NCBI GenBank assembly: GCA_001970955.1
Contig: MPUH01000164.1
Coordinates: 1-64,000 of the forward strand
DNA: 64,000 bases
Source: Stentor coeruleus
Taxonomy: Eukaryota; Ciliophora; Heterotrichea; Heterotrichida; Stentoridae
Reading direction: 5' to 3'
Below, piece by piece: positions 53,935 to 64,000 of this stretch. How positions within the stretch are numbered: position 1 is the first letter of the stretch; each line of letters opens with the position of its first letter. The notes under the pieces were generated by a model. The model was not told where the DNA came from. It saw nothing but the letters and a program-made list of their open reading frames with translations, and searched no databases. Position numbers and translations under genes: made by a program.

Positions 53935-54280
53935 ACTAGATGTTGAAGGGTAAATATAAAAAGAAAATAATTTAAGTGATATTTTGTAAATAAGTTTGAG
54001 TTTAAATGGGTAGTTTAAGGATAAAAGTTTAGGATGAGGAAAGGTGAATTTTGGATTTGGTTTATATTTTATATGGAATTTAAAGTAGTTTTTTTGAAAA
54101 TATGAATTGAAGTGGGTATTATATATGGTTTTTTGTTTTGAGAATTATTTTAGTTTATCTTTAACTGAGTAATAGCTTTAAGTGTTTTTTTAATTATTAC
54201 AGGATTTGATTATCATAATTTAATTGACTAATTTATGAATCACTAAGATAGCTATAGTTAATAAAAATTGTATCTAATAA
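53935..54280. other. Intergenic region with a C-free tract
   Basis: 346 nt; 53,937-54,158 has no C on the + strand. This is the most extreme 3' flank skew in the window. No gene. Confidence 0.7.
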
Positions 54281-54979
54281 ATGTCATCATTAGAAAACAC
54301 AGCAAGAGTTAATTACACAGACTCCCTCCTGGACCTAACATGCTACCTATCTGTTAACAATAAACCCTCATACAAATCAAGAATGAGAGAAAAAAAGTAT
54401 TCAAAGTATTCCAAAAAACTTACTTATGTCCAAGAGCTTATCCAACACACACAAACTGTATTATTAGAATATTTACAAAAAGCATATAAGTAACTTTTAC
54501 TCAGACTAAAAGATAAAAACAAAAATATGCATTTAGAAAACCTAGGATTTAAAAGGAAAGTTCCTCAATTAAAAGAATCTCAGAAACACTCTAAAACAAC
54601 TGAAATAAAATCTCCATCAAACACATCTCAAAGAACACATGAAACTGAATGGTTTATTTCAAATAAAGCAAGTTTTTCAGTATCAAGTTGTTCAAGTTTT
54701 GATAGTATTACGATTTTAAATGATCAAGTGGATTATATAAAAGAAATTACAAAAATCACACCAGAAAATTCAAGTCAAATTAATCGTAGAGGTGCTAATT
54801 TCATGCTAAGCAATTGCAATATGGAAAAATTTATTAGACAAATTAAGCGGAAAGAATGCTTAGGATGGAATAACCCTTCCACTGATATTGTTGATGATTT
54901 AGAGTTTTTGGGTAGTCGAAAATATAGTAAATTTTTGAAAATGATTATGATTACTGATGTTCCAATACTTAGGTTTTAA
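54281..54979 (+). CDS. Unrecognised protein (one 15-nt intron)
   Basis: Exons 54,281-54,489 and 54,505-54,979 join across 15 nt (phase 2) to give 227 aa: ...LQKAYK then LKDKNKNMHLENLGFKRK. Polar, Ser/Lys/Asn-rich, no TM, signal or zinc motif. Residues 40-70 form a short amphipathic helix (KKLTYVQELIQHTQTVLLEYL split). Not recognised. If the intron is retained the product ends after 70 residues. Confidence 0.75.
54490..54504 (+). other. 15-nt intron
   Basis: GTAACTTTTACTCAG, phase 2, A at position 10; the only one of the six ending CAG rather than TAG. Confidence 0.85.
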
Positions 54980-55357
54980 TTAGAAAATAGTAGGGAATTG
55001 TTTAAGTTTGTTATCGTTAATATTTTAAGACTGAAGAGAAATAATAAAAATATAGTAATATAAAGTTTGCTGATAAACAAAAATCATATATAAGATTTTT
55101 ATAAAAACCGTTTCCAACAACTACTTTTGTTAAATTTATAAAGTAAAAATACTATACACCTATAAGAATTCCACACAACCCAAGCTATTCACATAAAAAT
55201 AATTTTTTATATAAATAACTAATACATTTCAAAATTAAATCCAAAGTCTCACTCTTATCAATCCTAAACCCTCTCTCACCAAATCCTTTCAACCCTTATC
55301 AATATCTCCCACTCCACATATCTCATCATCTCTTCCTTCATCATTCTCATTAATATA
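54980..55357. other. Intergenic region
   Basis: 378 nt; G-rich at left, C-rich and almost G-free in the last 120 nt before the ATG at 55,358. Confidence 0.5.
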
Positions 55358-56113
55358 ATGGCAGACCAAAGCTTAAAGATTTTTGCAACGAAATTGCCTC
55401 AAGAATGGTCCGACGAGCAAGTAAGAGAATATTTTTCAGCTCAAGGAACAGTTCTTGAAGTAAGCGTTTTCAAAGACAATAACAAAAGTATTAACCACTC
55501 AGGCCTAGGATGTGCATACATAAAATTCCAAAGCAAAACCGAAGCTGAAGAAATCATAAAAAATCTAAGCAAAGAAGTAAGTAAGCCTTACTTAGAAACT
55601 ATACAGAAAATTCAGCTTCGATGGGCTGATGGTGAAGTAGAAAGGCTTAAATTAACTAAAGAACCAACTCAGAAAGTAGCAACTTCAAAATACATTCAAT
55701 ACAATTCATCAGATGGAAGACCTTATTATTTAAACACAGAAACAGGTCAGACTCAATGGGAAGCACCTATAGAAATGGTTCAGCCATATAAAGCTCCTCC
55801 ACCATCTCAAGGCCCGCCTGGTTGTAATTTGTTTCTCTTTCATTTACCTATAGAGTGGCGCGAGGAAGATTTAATCAAGTATTTTTCACCATTTGGTAAT
55901 GTAATAAGTGCTAGAATTATGTGTGAAAAAGAGAGTGGAAGAAGCAAAGGCTATGGGTTTATTAGCTATGACTCGAAAGTTAGTGCCGTTAATGCAGTGA
56001 AAATGATGAACGGATATCAAGTTTTAGGTAAAAGATTAAAGGTTGAAATTAAAAAAGGAGAATACTTGCCTGAATATGTTATATATCCTTCGTATCAGCC
56101 TAATCCTTTATAG
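55358..56113 (+). CDS. RRM - WW - RRM RNA-binding protein (CELF/FCA-like)
   Basis: 251 aa. RRM1 at about 6-95 (LKIFATKLPQEWSDEQVREYF, GCAYIKFQSKTEAEEII). A WW domain at about 112-140 (SSDGRPYYLNTETGQTQWEAP split; both Trp-type positions: first is Tyr, second Trp). RRM2 at about 155-235 (GCNLFLFHLPIEWREEDLI, GNVISARIM, KGYGFISYDSKVSAVNAV) is very close to the third RRM of CELF/Bruno proteins. CELF proteins control splicing and translation; plant FCA has two RRMs followed by WW. Here WW lies between the two RRMs. Sequence-specific mRNA binding plus Pro-rich partner binding is the likely role. Confidence 0.9.
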   Translation: MADQSLKIFATKLPQEWSDEQVREYFSAQGTVLEVSVFKDNNKSINHSGLGCAYIKFQSKTEAEEIIKNLSKEVSKPYLETIQKIQLRWADGEVERLKLTKEPTQKVATSKYIQYNSSDGRPYYLNTETGQTQWEAPIEMVQPYKAPPPSQGPPGCNLFLFHLPIEWREEDLIKYFSPFGNVISARIMCEKESGRSKGYGFISYDSKVSAVNAVKMMNGYQVLGKRLKVEIKKGEYLPEYVIYPSYQPNPL

Positions 56114-56580
56114 TTCTATGATTATATTAAGTAGTTATATAGACTGATTAAGATAGGATATTAGAATATATAATTATTATGTGGAAGATAGATTATGGGA
56201 AGAGAGAAGAAGGGTTTAAGGTTTAAGGGTATGTTGGGATGCTTGGAAATATGATTTGTAGCTTTGGGAAAATTTTGATATTTTTGGAATGAGTTTGGAG
56301 TTTTGGATGGATTTTGAATGAGAGGAGATTAGGTTTGAAGTAAGAATTTGTATTTTATAATATGGATACTGAATGATAAAAAAAGTTTTAAGTTTGGGAT
56401 TTTGAAAATTACCGTTAGATTATTAAGAGTTTTATTTTTAGCTAAAAATTAGTAAGATTAATAACTCAAGTTCATCTACTATTATTAAAAACTAGTAAAA
56501 ATTCCTTCAACCTTTAAGATTTGTGAATATTTTCAATAGCATTCTAATATCTATTCAAATAACAAAATACATTTCCCCAT
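56114..56580. other. Intergenic region
   Basis: 467 nt, G-rich and C-poor until about 56,400, then C-richer up to the Rab remnant. No gene. Confidence 0.5.
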
Positions 56581-57215
56581 CTATATAATATTACCTAAAC
56601 TATCAACTACATTATAATTGATTAACCTTTTACTAATTTCCATAAAATCTCTTCCTTTTATTCTCATCTCCAACTTTAATCTCCGTATGTTCTTTACCCA
56701 TATCAATATCCTATTTTCAATTTTCTTCATTATCTCCGTAGCACTTCTACCAAAAACATTTTCTACATTAACCCCAGTAAGTGCACTAGCTTCAGAAAAA
56801 ATCATTTTATTATTTATAGCAAAATCTAATGCCTCTTCAGGTTTAACAACTCTTTTTACCCAAATCTAATTTATTCCCAACAAAGCACTAAATAAAATTT
56901 ATGTGAAGATTGCTCTTTAAGTTCGTTTAACCATCTGTATATATTGATAAAACTATTTTTGTTTGTTATATAATACATTATTGTCATCCCTACAGCACCA
57001 TGATAATATGAACGGGTTATTAAGCGAAAGTTTTCTTGGCCAGTATCCCAAATTTGGATTTTTATAAGGTTTTTATCTATTTTAAGATTTTGCTACCGAA
57101 TTCTACACCAATTGTCATGTCATGATTTGTTCTGAATCAATTTTCTGTAAATCTTAACATAAAGCAAGATTGGCCTACACAGGAATATCCTATTATAATA
57201 TATTTGAAAACATAA
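56581..57215 (-). pseudogene. Broken Rab2/Rab4-like GTPase gene
   Basis: The - strand keeps the full order of a Rab in several frames: FKYIIIGYSCVGQSCFMLRF (P-loop with Gln in place of the essential Lys), HDMTIGVEFGSKIL, IKIQIWDTG, QENFRLITRSYYHGAVG, INIYRWLNELKEQSS, NKLDL, VVKPEEALDFAINNKMI, and FSEASALTGVNVENVF at the 3' end. Several stops and frame shifts separate these (for example a stop after FTEN and another before IRFG). It is closest to Rab2/Rab4, and the intact Rab2 gene lies at 37,179. Multiple disruptions and loss of the P-loop Lys make it a pseudogene, not an assembly error. Confidence 0.88.
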
Positions 57216-59687
57216 AAGCAATTATCTATTGCATATTATGCAGATTTGCTAGTTATGTGAAAGTTTGTGAGTTTATGTTTGAGTGGATTAGGATTTGGTA
57301 AAAAAAGTCGAGGAATTTATTGGATTAGAACTGATGATGAGGGTAGTTTTTATTGGATAAGCGGTCTTGGGACAAGGTTTTATTGGTTTTAAATTCTGAG
57401 GGGTTTTTTTGATGGAATTTCCTCATGATTTCCCTATTTTTTATATGTATGTAGTTTTGCTTGTTGATATATAGGAAAATTTGATTCACAGAATTGCTGT
57501 GGGCATTTCAGTTAGATTTTCGCAGTTTTTTTCTTGATTTGATATATTTTGTAATACTATAAACCTAATTTTTATCTTTTATTACTTTATGGACTATCTT
57601 ATCCTTTATAACATATTCTTAATAATATAATAGGCATAAATTCTGTGTATCGGGGTGAAAAATAGTATATTTAAGGGTTTTGATATTTTAAGTAATTATA
57701 GTAAAAGGGTCACTTTGGAAAATTTTCAAACAAGTATGAACTAGTCTATTATTTTAATGTGTGGGTTTAAATCATAAGCAATCATATAGTTAATTAGGGA
57801 AATGCATGCTCCAAAAGCCATCATTTAAAGGAAGAAATAAGGATGATTTTTCTGTAAAAGTCTTGATGTTATCAAATACTGTTTTATACCAATAAAACTC
57901 ATAATCTCATGCACTCTTTAAAGAAAATGAATCTACTAACTTTGTCTAGCAGTATTTTCAAGTTCTAGCATCCCAAGCAAAAAAATCTGAAAATCGCATA
58001 TTATAGTTTATGATAATTTAAACATAATTATTTTACAATCAAAATCGGCCACAGGCTTAAGTTTAACCAAAAATTATTATTTCGATTTTAAAATATATCA
58101 TCTATCAATCTTTAGGCAAATATTTAGCTTTGATATGTTTCAGGAATTAAATATGCTTCAGACAAATAAACCTTAAAGAAGATTTGAAATTGCAATACAC
58201 TATGCTAACCTTTTGGACACTTAATTAAAGCTGAAACATCAAGCAATAGCTTCTTACTACAACAATGCAAATTAATACATTGAAATGAAGACAGAATCGC
58301 TACTTTAAAGCCAGAGATTCTCAACAACTCTAAAACTTTAAGCCTTTAGCTTTATCTTAGTAAAGGGATTTAAAATAAATCAAAGCACTTACCAAATTAA
58401 TAAAATAACCCATAAAAAGGTAAAACAAAGTATTCAATCAAGGTGAAATTTTTAAAAAAAGGGAAATTAAAGTGGAAGGATATTAGATAAAACCTTGATA
58501 TATAAAGGTTTTAAAGGTAGGAATAATTGATTGCTAATATGCTGAAAAGAAATTCTGAAAATATCTGGGAAAAAAAAATTGTTGAGTCTATTTGAAAAAA
58601 CGCATAAATAAAAAAGAAAATCATCTTTAACCATCTAGTAGTAAAACTTAAATAACACTTTCTTATAAGGTTTTCTTGCAAAAGCGATTAAGAAATGGTA
58701 GTAATTCTTGAAATTAACAGCAAAAACTAAGATACAACTATTTAGATTCTGTATAAACAAAAACCAAGATGCTTGGAATATATTGAAAGATTTTCTGCGT
58801 CATAAAGTGTTAATTTCAACTCTAATTAGATAAATAAGAAGCTTGAAGTGTAATAAACGCAAGCATGCTATAAAATCAATTCAATTCAGCAAATATAAAT
58901 AAATTTTTATCTTTTTTAGTGAACATACAAATAATATTTTAAAGCATTCAAAACGATTGAAGTGCCATTTAGTAGTATTATCTACCCAAAATAGCACAAT
59001 TCTATACCTTTAACTCAAACATATAATGCGTTATTTATAATAATCTTCAAAACTAAGATATTACGCGAGAATTCGACTTTTTAATCCAAAATTCTCTCTA
59101 GCTACAACAGCAATCAAATCACCCTTGATCTTATTCTTTCCTTATCATACTATTATATTTTAATACTTTATATTTTATACTCTAGTCTGCGCATGTAATA
59201 ATTTTGCGCCTTTTAAGAAAAATTAGGTTTCTGAAAAGCTAAGTTTAAGCATACAGAAAATTGTATGTAAAGTACGCGACTATCGATGAAATACAGTAGA
59301 ATAGACCCAAATACTTATAGAATTTCTCAAATTATGATAATTAGATATAAATTATAATTTAGTTTCTTTTTCTAATATTCCTGACTAAAATTAATAATAT
59401 TTTAGTAGCCTTGACTGCTGTTAACAGAAATGCCTATGATTTAGTGTTTTGCGAAATATCATTCAGATTATAGAAAATATTGATGCTTTTACAAAAACAC
59501 TTTCACACTTTTATCAATATTTGATATTCTAAAAATTTGATTTGTTGGGACTAGTATCTGATTAGGATTTAAATCATTTTGGATCAAGGCACGCTACTCA
59601 AATCATTTATTATTATAATTTAAAAATGATATAATAGGGTGAATCTATTTCACCATATTTACCAAGCTAAATTTCGATAGCCGTTTA
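57216..59687. other. Gene-poor stretch (2.5 kb)
   Basis: The left 250 nt are G-rich (5' flank signature of the dead Rab gene). The rest is AT-rich with no strong skew. A 45-codon open stretch on the - strand near 58,200-58,340 lacks an ATG. No RNA gene or repeat recognised. The longest unexplained region of the window. Confidence 0.5.
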
Positions 59688-61748
59688 ATGTTTATAATAA
59701 TTATGTCAGGGAAGCTAATAGCACTGATGTTTTTGGTATGCATAACTCTTGCAGTGAAGAGTCCTATCCAAAGCAAGCTTGAGAAGGGAGTAGAGTCATT
59801 CATCCAAGGAGGACAAATTAGTTTTACTCAAGATTCAAAGAATGATCTTATTCAAAAGGAAGGTGATGGCTTTGTTCAAAAGGAAGGTGATGGCTTTGTT
59901 CAAAAGGAAGGTGATGGCTTTGTTCAAAAGGAAGGTGATGGCTTTGTTCAAGATTCAAAGAATGATCTTATTCAAAAGGAAGGTGATGGCTTTGTTCAAG
60001 ATTAAGGTGATGGCTTTGTTCAACAAGCAAGTGGTGATGAAGAAGATGAAGAAGATGGAGAAGATGAAGATGAAGAAGATGAAGAAGATGAAGATGAAGA
60101 AGATGAAGAAGATGAAGATGAAGAAGATGAAGTAGAAGCACCTGAAGTAATTGAGGATATTGCTGACGAAGTTGAACCAGAAGAAGTCACTGAAGATGAT
60201 GTTGAAGATGTTGATACTAGTGAAATTGAAGAATCTATTGCAGAAACTGAAGAAGCAGAAGAAGATCTTGAAGTTGGTGAAGCTACTACTCCTGTAGATG
60301 ATGATAGCGTTGGTGATGAAGATGAAGTAGTTGAAAGTGTTAATGCCGAAGAAGCTGATGTTGAAGAAGAAGTAGCTTTACAGCCAGAAGAATCTGAAGA
60401 AGAAGAAGAGGTTGTAACTGCCCCTGAAGAAGTTGAAACTGAAGCTGAAGATACCTCTGTTGCTGCTGAGCCTGATGTAGATGATACTTCAGCTACCACT
60501 GTTGATGCGGCTGATGAAGCTCAAGAAGAGGAAGCTGAAACAATTGATAGCACAACCCCAGAAGAAGCTGAAGAAGTTACTGATGATCTTGAAATTGCCC
60601 CAGAAACTGTTGATGTAGAAGAAACAACCGCAACTGAACCAGCAGATAATGAAGATACTTCAGCTACCACTGTTGAAGAAGCTGATGCTGCTCAAGATGA
60701 AGAAGAAGCTGAAGCTGATATGGTTACACCAGAAGAAGTTGAAACTGAAGCTGATGAACCAGAAACAACTCCTGATACCGTAGAAGAAACAACCGCAGTT
60801 GAACCAGTAGATAATGATGATACTTCAGCTACCACTGTTGAAGAAGCTGATGCTGCTCAAGATGAAGAAGTAGAAGAAGAAGAAGAAATTGTATCGATTC
60901 CTGAAGAAGCTGAAGATGTCACTGAAACAGCTGAAATTACACCAGATGAAGTTGTAGATGAAGTCGAAACTGTTCCTGATGAAGCTGATGATGATACAAC
61001 TGATAACCCATTAGACACATCAGATGATGCAGTAGAAGTTGTCTCTACTCCTGAAGAAGTTGCAACCGAAGAAGAAACTGCTGAAGTTAACCCTAATGAC
61101 GAAGAAGATGCATCAACAACTGAAGAGGATGAACTTATTGTAGCTCCTGAGGAAGATGATGAAGATGTTGGCGATGATGATGTAGTTGATGAAAGTATTA
61201 GTCCTGCAGTTGATGAATCTGAAACTGAAGAAGAAGTTGCTTCAGAACCTGCCACTATTGATGGTGTTACCGATGAAGCTGACGAAGAAGTTGTTGAAAC
61301 TTCCCCTGATGATGTTGATAATGAAGGTGAAGATGAAGATGAATTGATTACTATACCTGAAGAAGCTGAAGATGATGGTGTTGAAACTGAAGAAATTTCT
61401 AATCCTGACGTTGATGTTGAAGAAGATGACAGTTTAACTATTATTCCTGATGAAGCTGAAGTTGAAGAAGAAGAAGTAGATGTTACAGCTACTCCTGATG
61501 AAGAAGATACTTCTTCAAATCCAGATGATGATGCTGAAGCAGCTCAAGATGAAGAAGAAGAAGATGAAGATTTAGCTATTACTCCTGATGATGATACTGA
61601 TGATACTACCCTTAACCCTGAGGAAAATACTGTCCCTGAAGATGTTGATGCTGATGAAGAAGATGGTGATGATATAGTGATTAACTTGACCCTAACACTA
61701 GAATGTGGTGAGGAATGTGAAGAAACCACTGGATTCCTTTCGATCTAA
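59688..61748 (+). CDS. Secreted Asp/Glu-rich repeat protein, interrupted by one in-frame TAA
   Basis: One frame runs from ATG 59,688 to TAA 61,741-61,748 region (stop ends 61,748), broken only by a TAA at 60,003-60,005. Residues 1-23 are a signal peptide (SGKLIALMFLVCITLAV). Then eight 24-nt repeats encode QKEGDGFV or QDSKNDLI units. After the TAA 580 codons stay open without an ATG for 238 codons (first at 60,720). They encode an extremely acidic Glu/Asp/Val/Thr/Pro region with 55-57-residue repeats, ending in a short Cys-containing tail (LTLECGEECEETTG). Low-complexity acidic, possibly calcium-binding or extracellular matrix. Not recognised. Either a full secreted protein with a read-through or erroneous stop, or a recently broken gene. 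Confidence 0.75.
59829..60020 (+). repeat. Eight tandem 24-nt coding repeats
   Basis: Units at 24-nt steps: A (QDSKNDLI) at 59,829, four B (QKEGDGFV) from 59,853, A at 59,949, B at 59,973, then a hybrid unit at 59,997 (caa gat taa ggt...) that carries the TAA. The B units are identical in DNA. Confidence 0.95.
60483..60985 (+). repeat. Longer coding repeats (165-171 nt) in the acidic region
   Basis: The segment encoding DTSATTV-x-x-AD-x-AQ-x-E-E recurs at 60,483, 60,654 and 60,819 (spacing 171 and 165 nt). Copies two and three are nearly identical in DNA over about 50 nt. Confidence 0.85.
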
Positions 61749-63363
61749 GGTCATAATTAACTTCAATTTAGTTTTTAAACTTTTATATGAGATTGTTTTG
61801 TTTATATTTGATTAAAGTTTGAGTAATTTATTTGAATAAGTTTGGGAAGTTGAATATATAAGAAGAAAATGATGAGTTTTAGAAATAAGATAGAAATTGG
61901 GTACTTTTAATCAAAATGATGCAAATTTTGATTTTTCAATTCAGTGAGTTAATAAGTTTTAGGTAAAATTGATGTTATAGCATAGTCACACATTTTGTAG
62001 GATTTAAATGAAAGATTTTGACTTTTGTCTTTATAAATTCAAAATCTATAAATTTTACAATATTGTAATACTGAATATGATCCATAAGCTATTCAAATAT
62101 CATAGATTAATACTATCTTAAAGCTAACTACCGAAAAGTTAATCATTATCCTCGCAAATATCAAAAAATCTGTATACTTTATATATAAAACTCCATCCTA
62201 TCTTAACTCCTAAAATATTTTGTCCTAAGAAATCTATCTTTCTATAAAACTAATTTTTATATATTAGATCTCATTTAATAAACTTAGTAGAAATATATTC
62301 CAAGCTAGATTCTAATCTGACTTTAATATCAAACAAACATATTAAAACTTTATCACCTTCAACTATCCAAGTACTTATAATATAAAAATAATCATGGAGC
62401 AATTATTAGGATCTCAGATTTCAAACTATAGCACATTAGCATCAATATCAAGTCTCTCAGCTACTATAAACTTATCTTTTTCAGTTCATTAGTTTCATGC
62501 ATATAAAATTTTCACTCTTAACTAAATTTTTTTACAACAATACTTAAGCAAGATAGGTTGAAATTATTTTTGTATGCTACGACAAAAGCTAAAGTGAATA
62601 CAATGAATGCTTTGTTTAAATACCACGACTTAGGATTAATTTTAAAAAACAAGTTAAGTTGAAGGGTTTAGAAATCGTTTTGGTGTCTAGAGAATGTCTT
62701 TAAAAGATAGCAATGAGTATATTAAAGGAAAGGATGCAAAAATGATATTTTGAAAAAAGTCAAGTTGATTTGAATATTTTGAAGTGGATTAGGAGGTAAA
62801 AATTAGTCTTTATTAGATTGTTTTTGAGGCTTTTAAATTTATTATAAAGTAAAGATTTTTTAAAGAGCCAAATACTATAAGATAGAACGAAAATTTTTCT
62901 ATGAGTAACATTTAATCTAATAATGCTAGAATTGAGTTTTATAATAAGAATTATTATCAAAATTTGTATCAACTAATGAAATTTTATTTTGATATAAAAT
63001 AGTAATAGAAACATTAGCAAATATGCTTTAAAACAATAAACTCTCTTGTATCATATAAAAAATTAAATCCTATTCCAATTAAACATAATCTACACTTACT
63101 ATAGTTTTACAAAAATATATAAAAAGTATAAGAATATTATAAGACTAGGGTTTACTAATAAGCTAACCTATAATATAAACCTTAAATTTAGCATAGCCTT
63201 TATAATACCTAAAAATATCTTAAAAAAATCCTACAATAAACCTCCCTATTCTAATTTCCATAGCAAAAAACTAAAAAAATTTGTACAACATCCACACTTT
63301 GTCAAATAAAAATCCAACCTCACACAAAAATCTAAGCATCTCTTAAATAAAATCTTATTTGTA
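61749..63363. other. Long intergenic region (1.6 kb)
   Basis: G-richer at left, AT-rich in the middle, C-rich and G-poor in the last 200 nt before the ATG at 63,364. Short open frames (for example 33 codons from 62,394) are not distinguishable from chance. Confidence 0.5.
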
Positions 63364-63972
63364 ATGATAAAAATTAAAACTTATAAGACCACTGGGGACT
63401 TTTTACCAGTTAAAGAGTTTTCATTCCCTTCATCACGATCATCAAGGTATTTTTCTATGAAAAACTCTAAAGGTTCAAGACCAGTCTCAAAGAATTTTAA
63501 AAGAATAGTCAGTGTAAGAGAATTCAAACCTGAATTCTTAAATCCAAAATTAGCCTTAGCCCAACATCCAACAATGCATATGAAATCCCAAAAATCCTTA
63601 TTAATCAGTTCTCCAAGTATCCCTATAAAACTAAACCATAACTCTGAGAATTTTTCTAGACCTGGCAGTGTACTTTTTTATCCAGACCCTAGAGAAAAAC
63701 TTAGAAATTTTACAGATAAATTTTTCAGGGATCAATCTGTGAATAATCATCCTTTGAAAATATATAAACCTTCAAGAAAAATAACTGTGAGATTAGATGA
63801 GAAATCTAATGAAAGCAAAGTAGGTGTTCATGATAATGTTAGTCCTTATAAGAATTTGTCTTGCTTGGATTTTAAGGAAGAAAGCTTTGAGAAAATGATA
63901 AAGAAAAAAGTTGTAAAGGTACAAGCTTGGGTACCTCAACCAACTATTTATACAAATAGTTTTATTGAATAA
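63364..63972 (+). CDS. Unrecognised basic protein
   Basis: 202 aa, complete in the window, not recognised. Rich in Lys, Arg, Ser and Pro; SRSSRYFSMKNSKGSRP near residue 30 gives several basophilic kinase-type sites. No TM, signal or zinc motif. The ATG follows a C-rich, G-poor leader, which supports it as an expressed gene. Confidence 0.75.
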   Translation: MIKIKTYKTTGDFLPVKEFSFPSSRSSRYFSMKNSKGSRPVSKNFKRIVSVREFKPEFLNPKLALAQHPTMHMKSQKSLLISSPSIPIKLNHNSENFSRPGSVLFYPDPREKLRNFTDKFFRDQSVNNHPLKIYKPSRKITVRLDEKSNESKVGVHDNVSPYKNLSCLDFKEESFEKMIKKKVVKVQAWVPQPTIYTNSFIE

Positions 63973-64000
63973 AGTATTAAGATAATAAAATATAGTAAAA

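Noticed and set aside
60020-61729. Long Ser-rich frames on the - strand opposite the acidic gene (159, 132 and 61 codons)
   Set aside because: They are the antisense reading of GAA/GAT-rich coding repeats, which gives Ser codons without stops.
60720-61748. A separate gene starting at the ATG at 60,720
   Set aside because: The ATG is internal to repeats that continue upstream in the same frame, and there is no leader in front of it.
62394-62495. 33-codon + frame beginning MEQLLGSQ
   Set aside because: Too short, no homology recognised, no leader signature.

Overview
The window looks like macronuclear DNA of a heterotrich ciliate, most likely Stentor or a close relative. The DNA is very AT-rich and protein genes are small and fairly dense. 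All three standard stop codons are used, so TGA is not reassigned as in Blepharisma. Six genes are interrupted by introns of exactly 15 nt (GT...AG, always A at position 10), and 15-16 nt introns are the known hallmark of Stentor. The species assignment is inference; the introns and the code are read from the sequence. I support about 40 protein-coding genes and two decayed Rab GTPase genes. I saw no tRNA, rRNA, CRISPR array or intact mobile element.

Layout. 0-7 kb: the 3' part of a DDX19/Dbp5 RNA helicase, a mitochondrial HIBCH-type hydrolase, and three + strand genes whose products start Met-Gly (an orphan, an EF-hand protein, a FYVE protein). 7-13.5 kb, all on the - strand: an Hsp70 with a perfect heat-shock element, an EGF/TM/RING-H2 protein, and ribosomal proteins eL36 and uL6. 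15-23 kb: DFRP1/ZC3H15, orphans, a coiled-coil RING protein and casein kinase 1. 24-32.5 kb: zinc-finger and RING proteins, dephospho-CoA kinase, an acyl carrier protein and a multi-TM RING protein. 33-38 kb: a PH-PHR protein, a cytosolic carboxypeptidase (tubulin deglutamylase type), Rab2 and a Dpy-30-like protein. 38.6-44.5 kb: three tiny predicted lipid-anchored MGxC proteins, an Arf-like GTPase and a Rab32-like GTPase. 45-56 kb: a mitotic-type cyclin, katanin p80, a CASP/golgin-like tail-anchored coiled coil, a PDI-like thioredoxin protein, orphans and an RRM-WW-RRM protein. 56.5-64 kb: a broken Rab2-like copy, a long gene-poor stretch, a secreted Asp/Glu-rich repeat protein interrupted by one TAA, and an orphan.

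Shared themes are membrane traffic (Rab2, Rab32-like, Arf-like, FYVE, golgin), ubiquitin ligases (several RING types), microtubule and cilium biology (katanin p80, CCP, Dpy-30-like) and many N-myristoylation-type termini (MG starts).

The most striking non-coding signal is a strand asymmetry tied to gene direction. 5' flanks are almost free of G on the coding strand, including one 296-nt tract with none. 3' flanks are almost free of C, including one 222-nt tract with none. The most interesting local event is a 52-nt TA-bounded segment at about 23.77 kb that is present in one and absent from the other of two overlapping assembly copies, which is what a variably excised IES would look like. Five single-N junctions (four places) carry duplicated sequence on both sides and are best read as unmerged contig ends.
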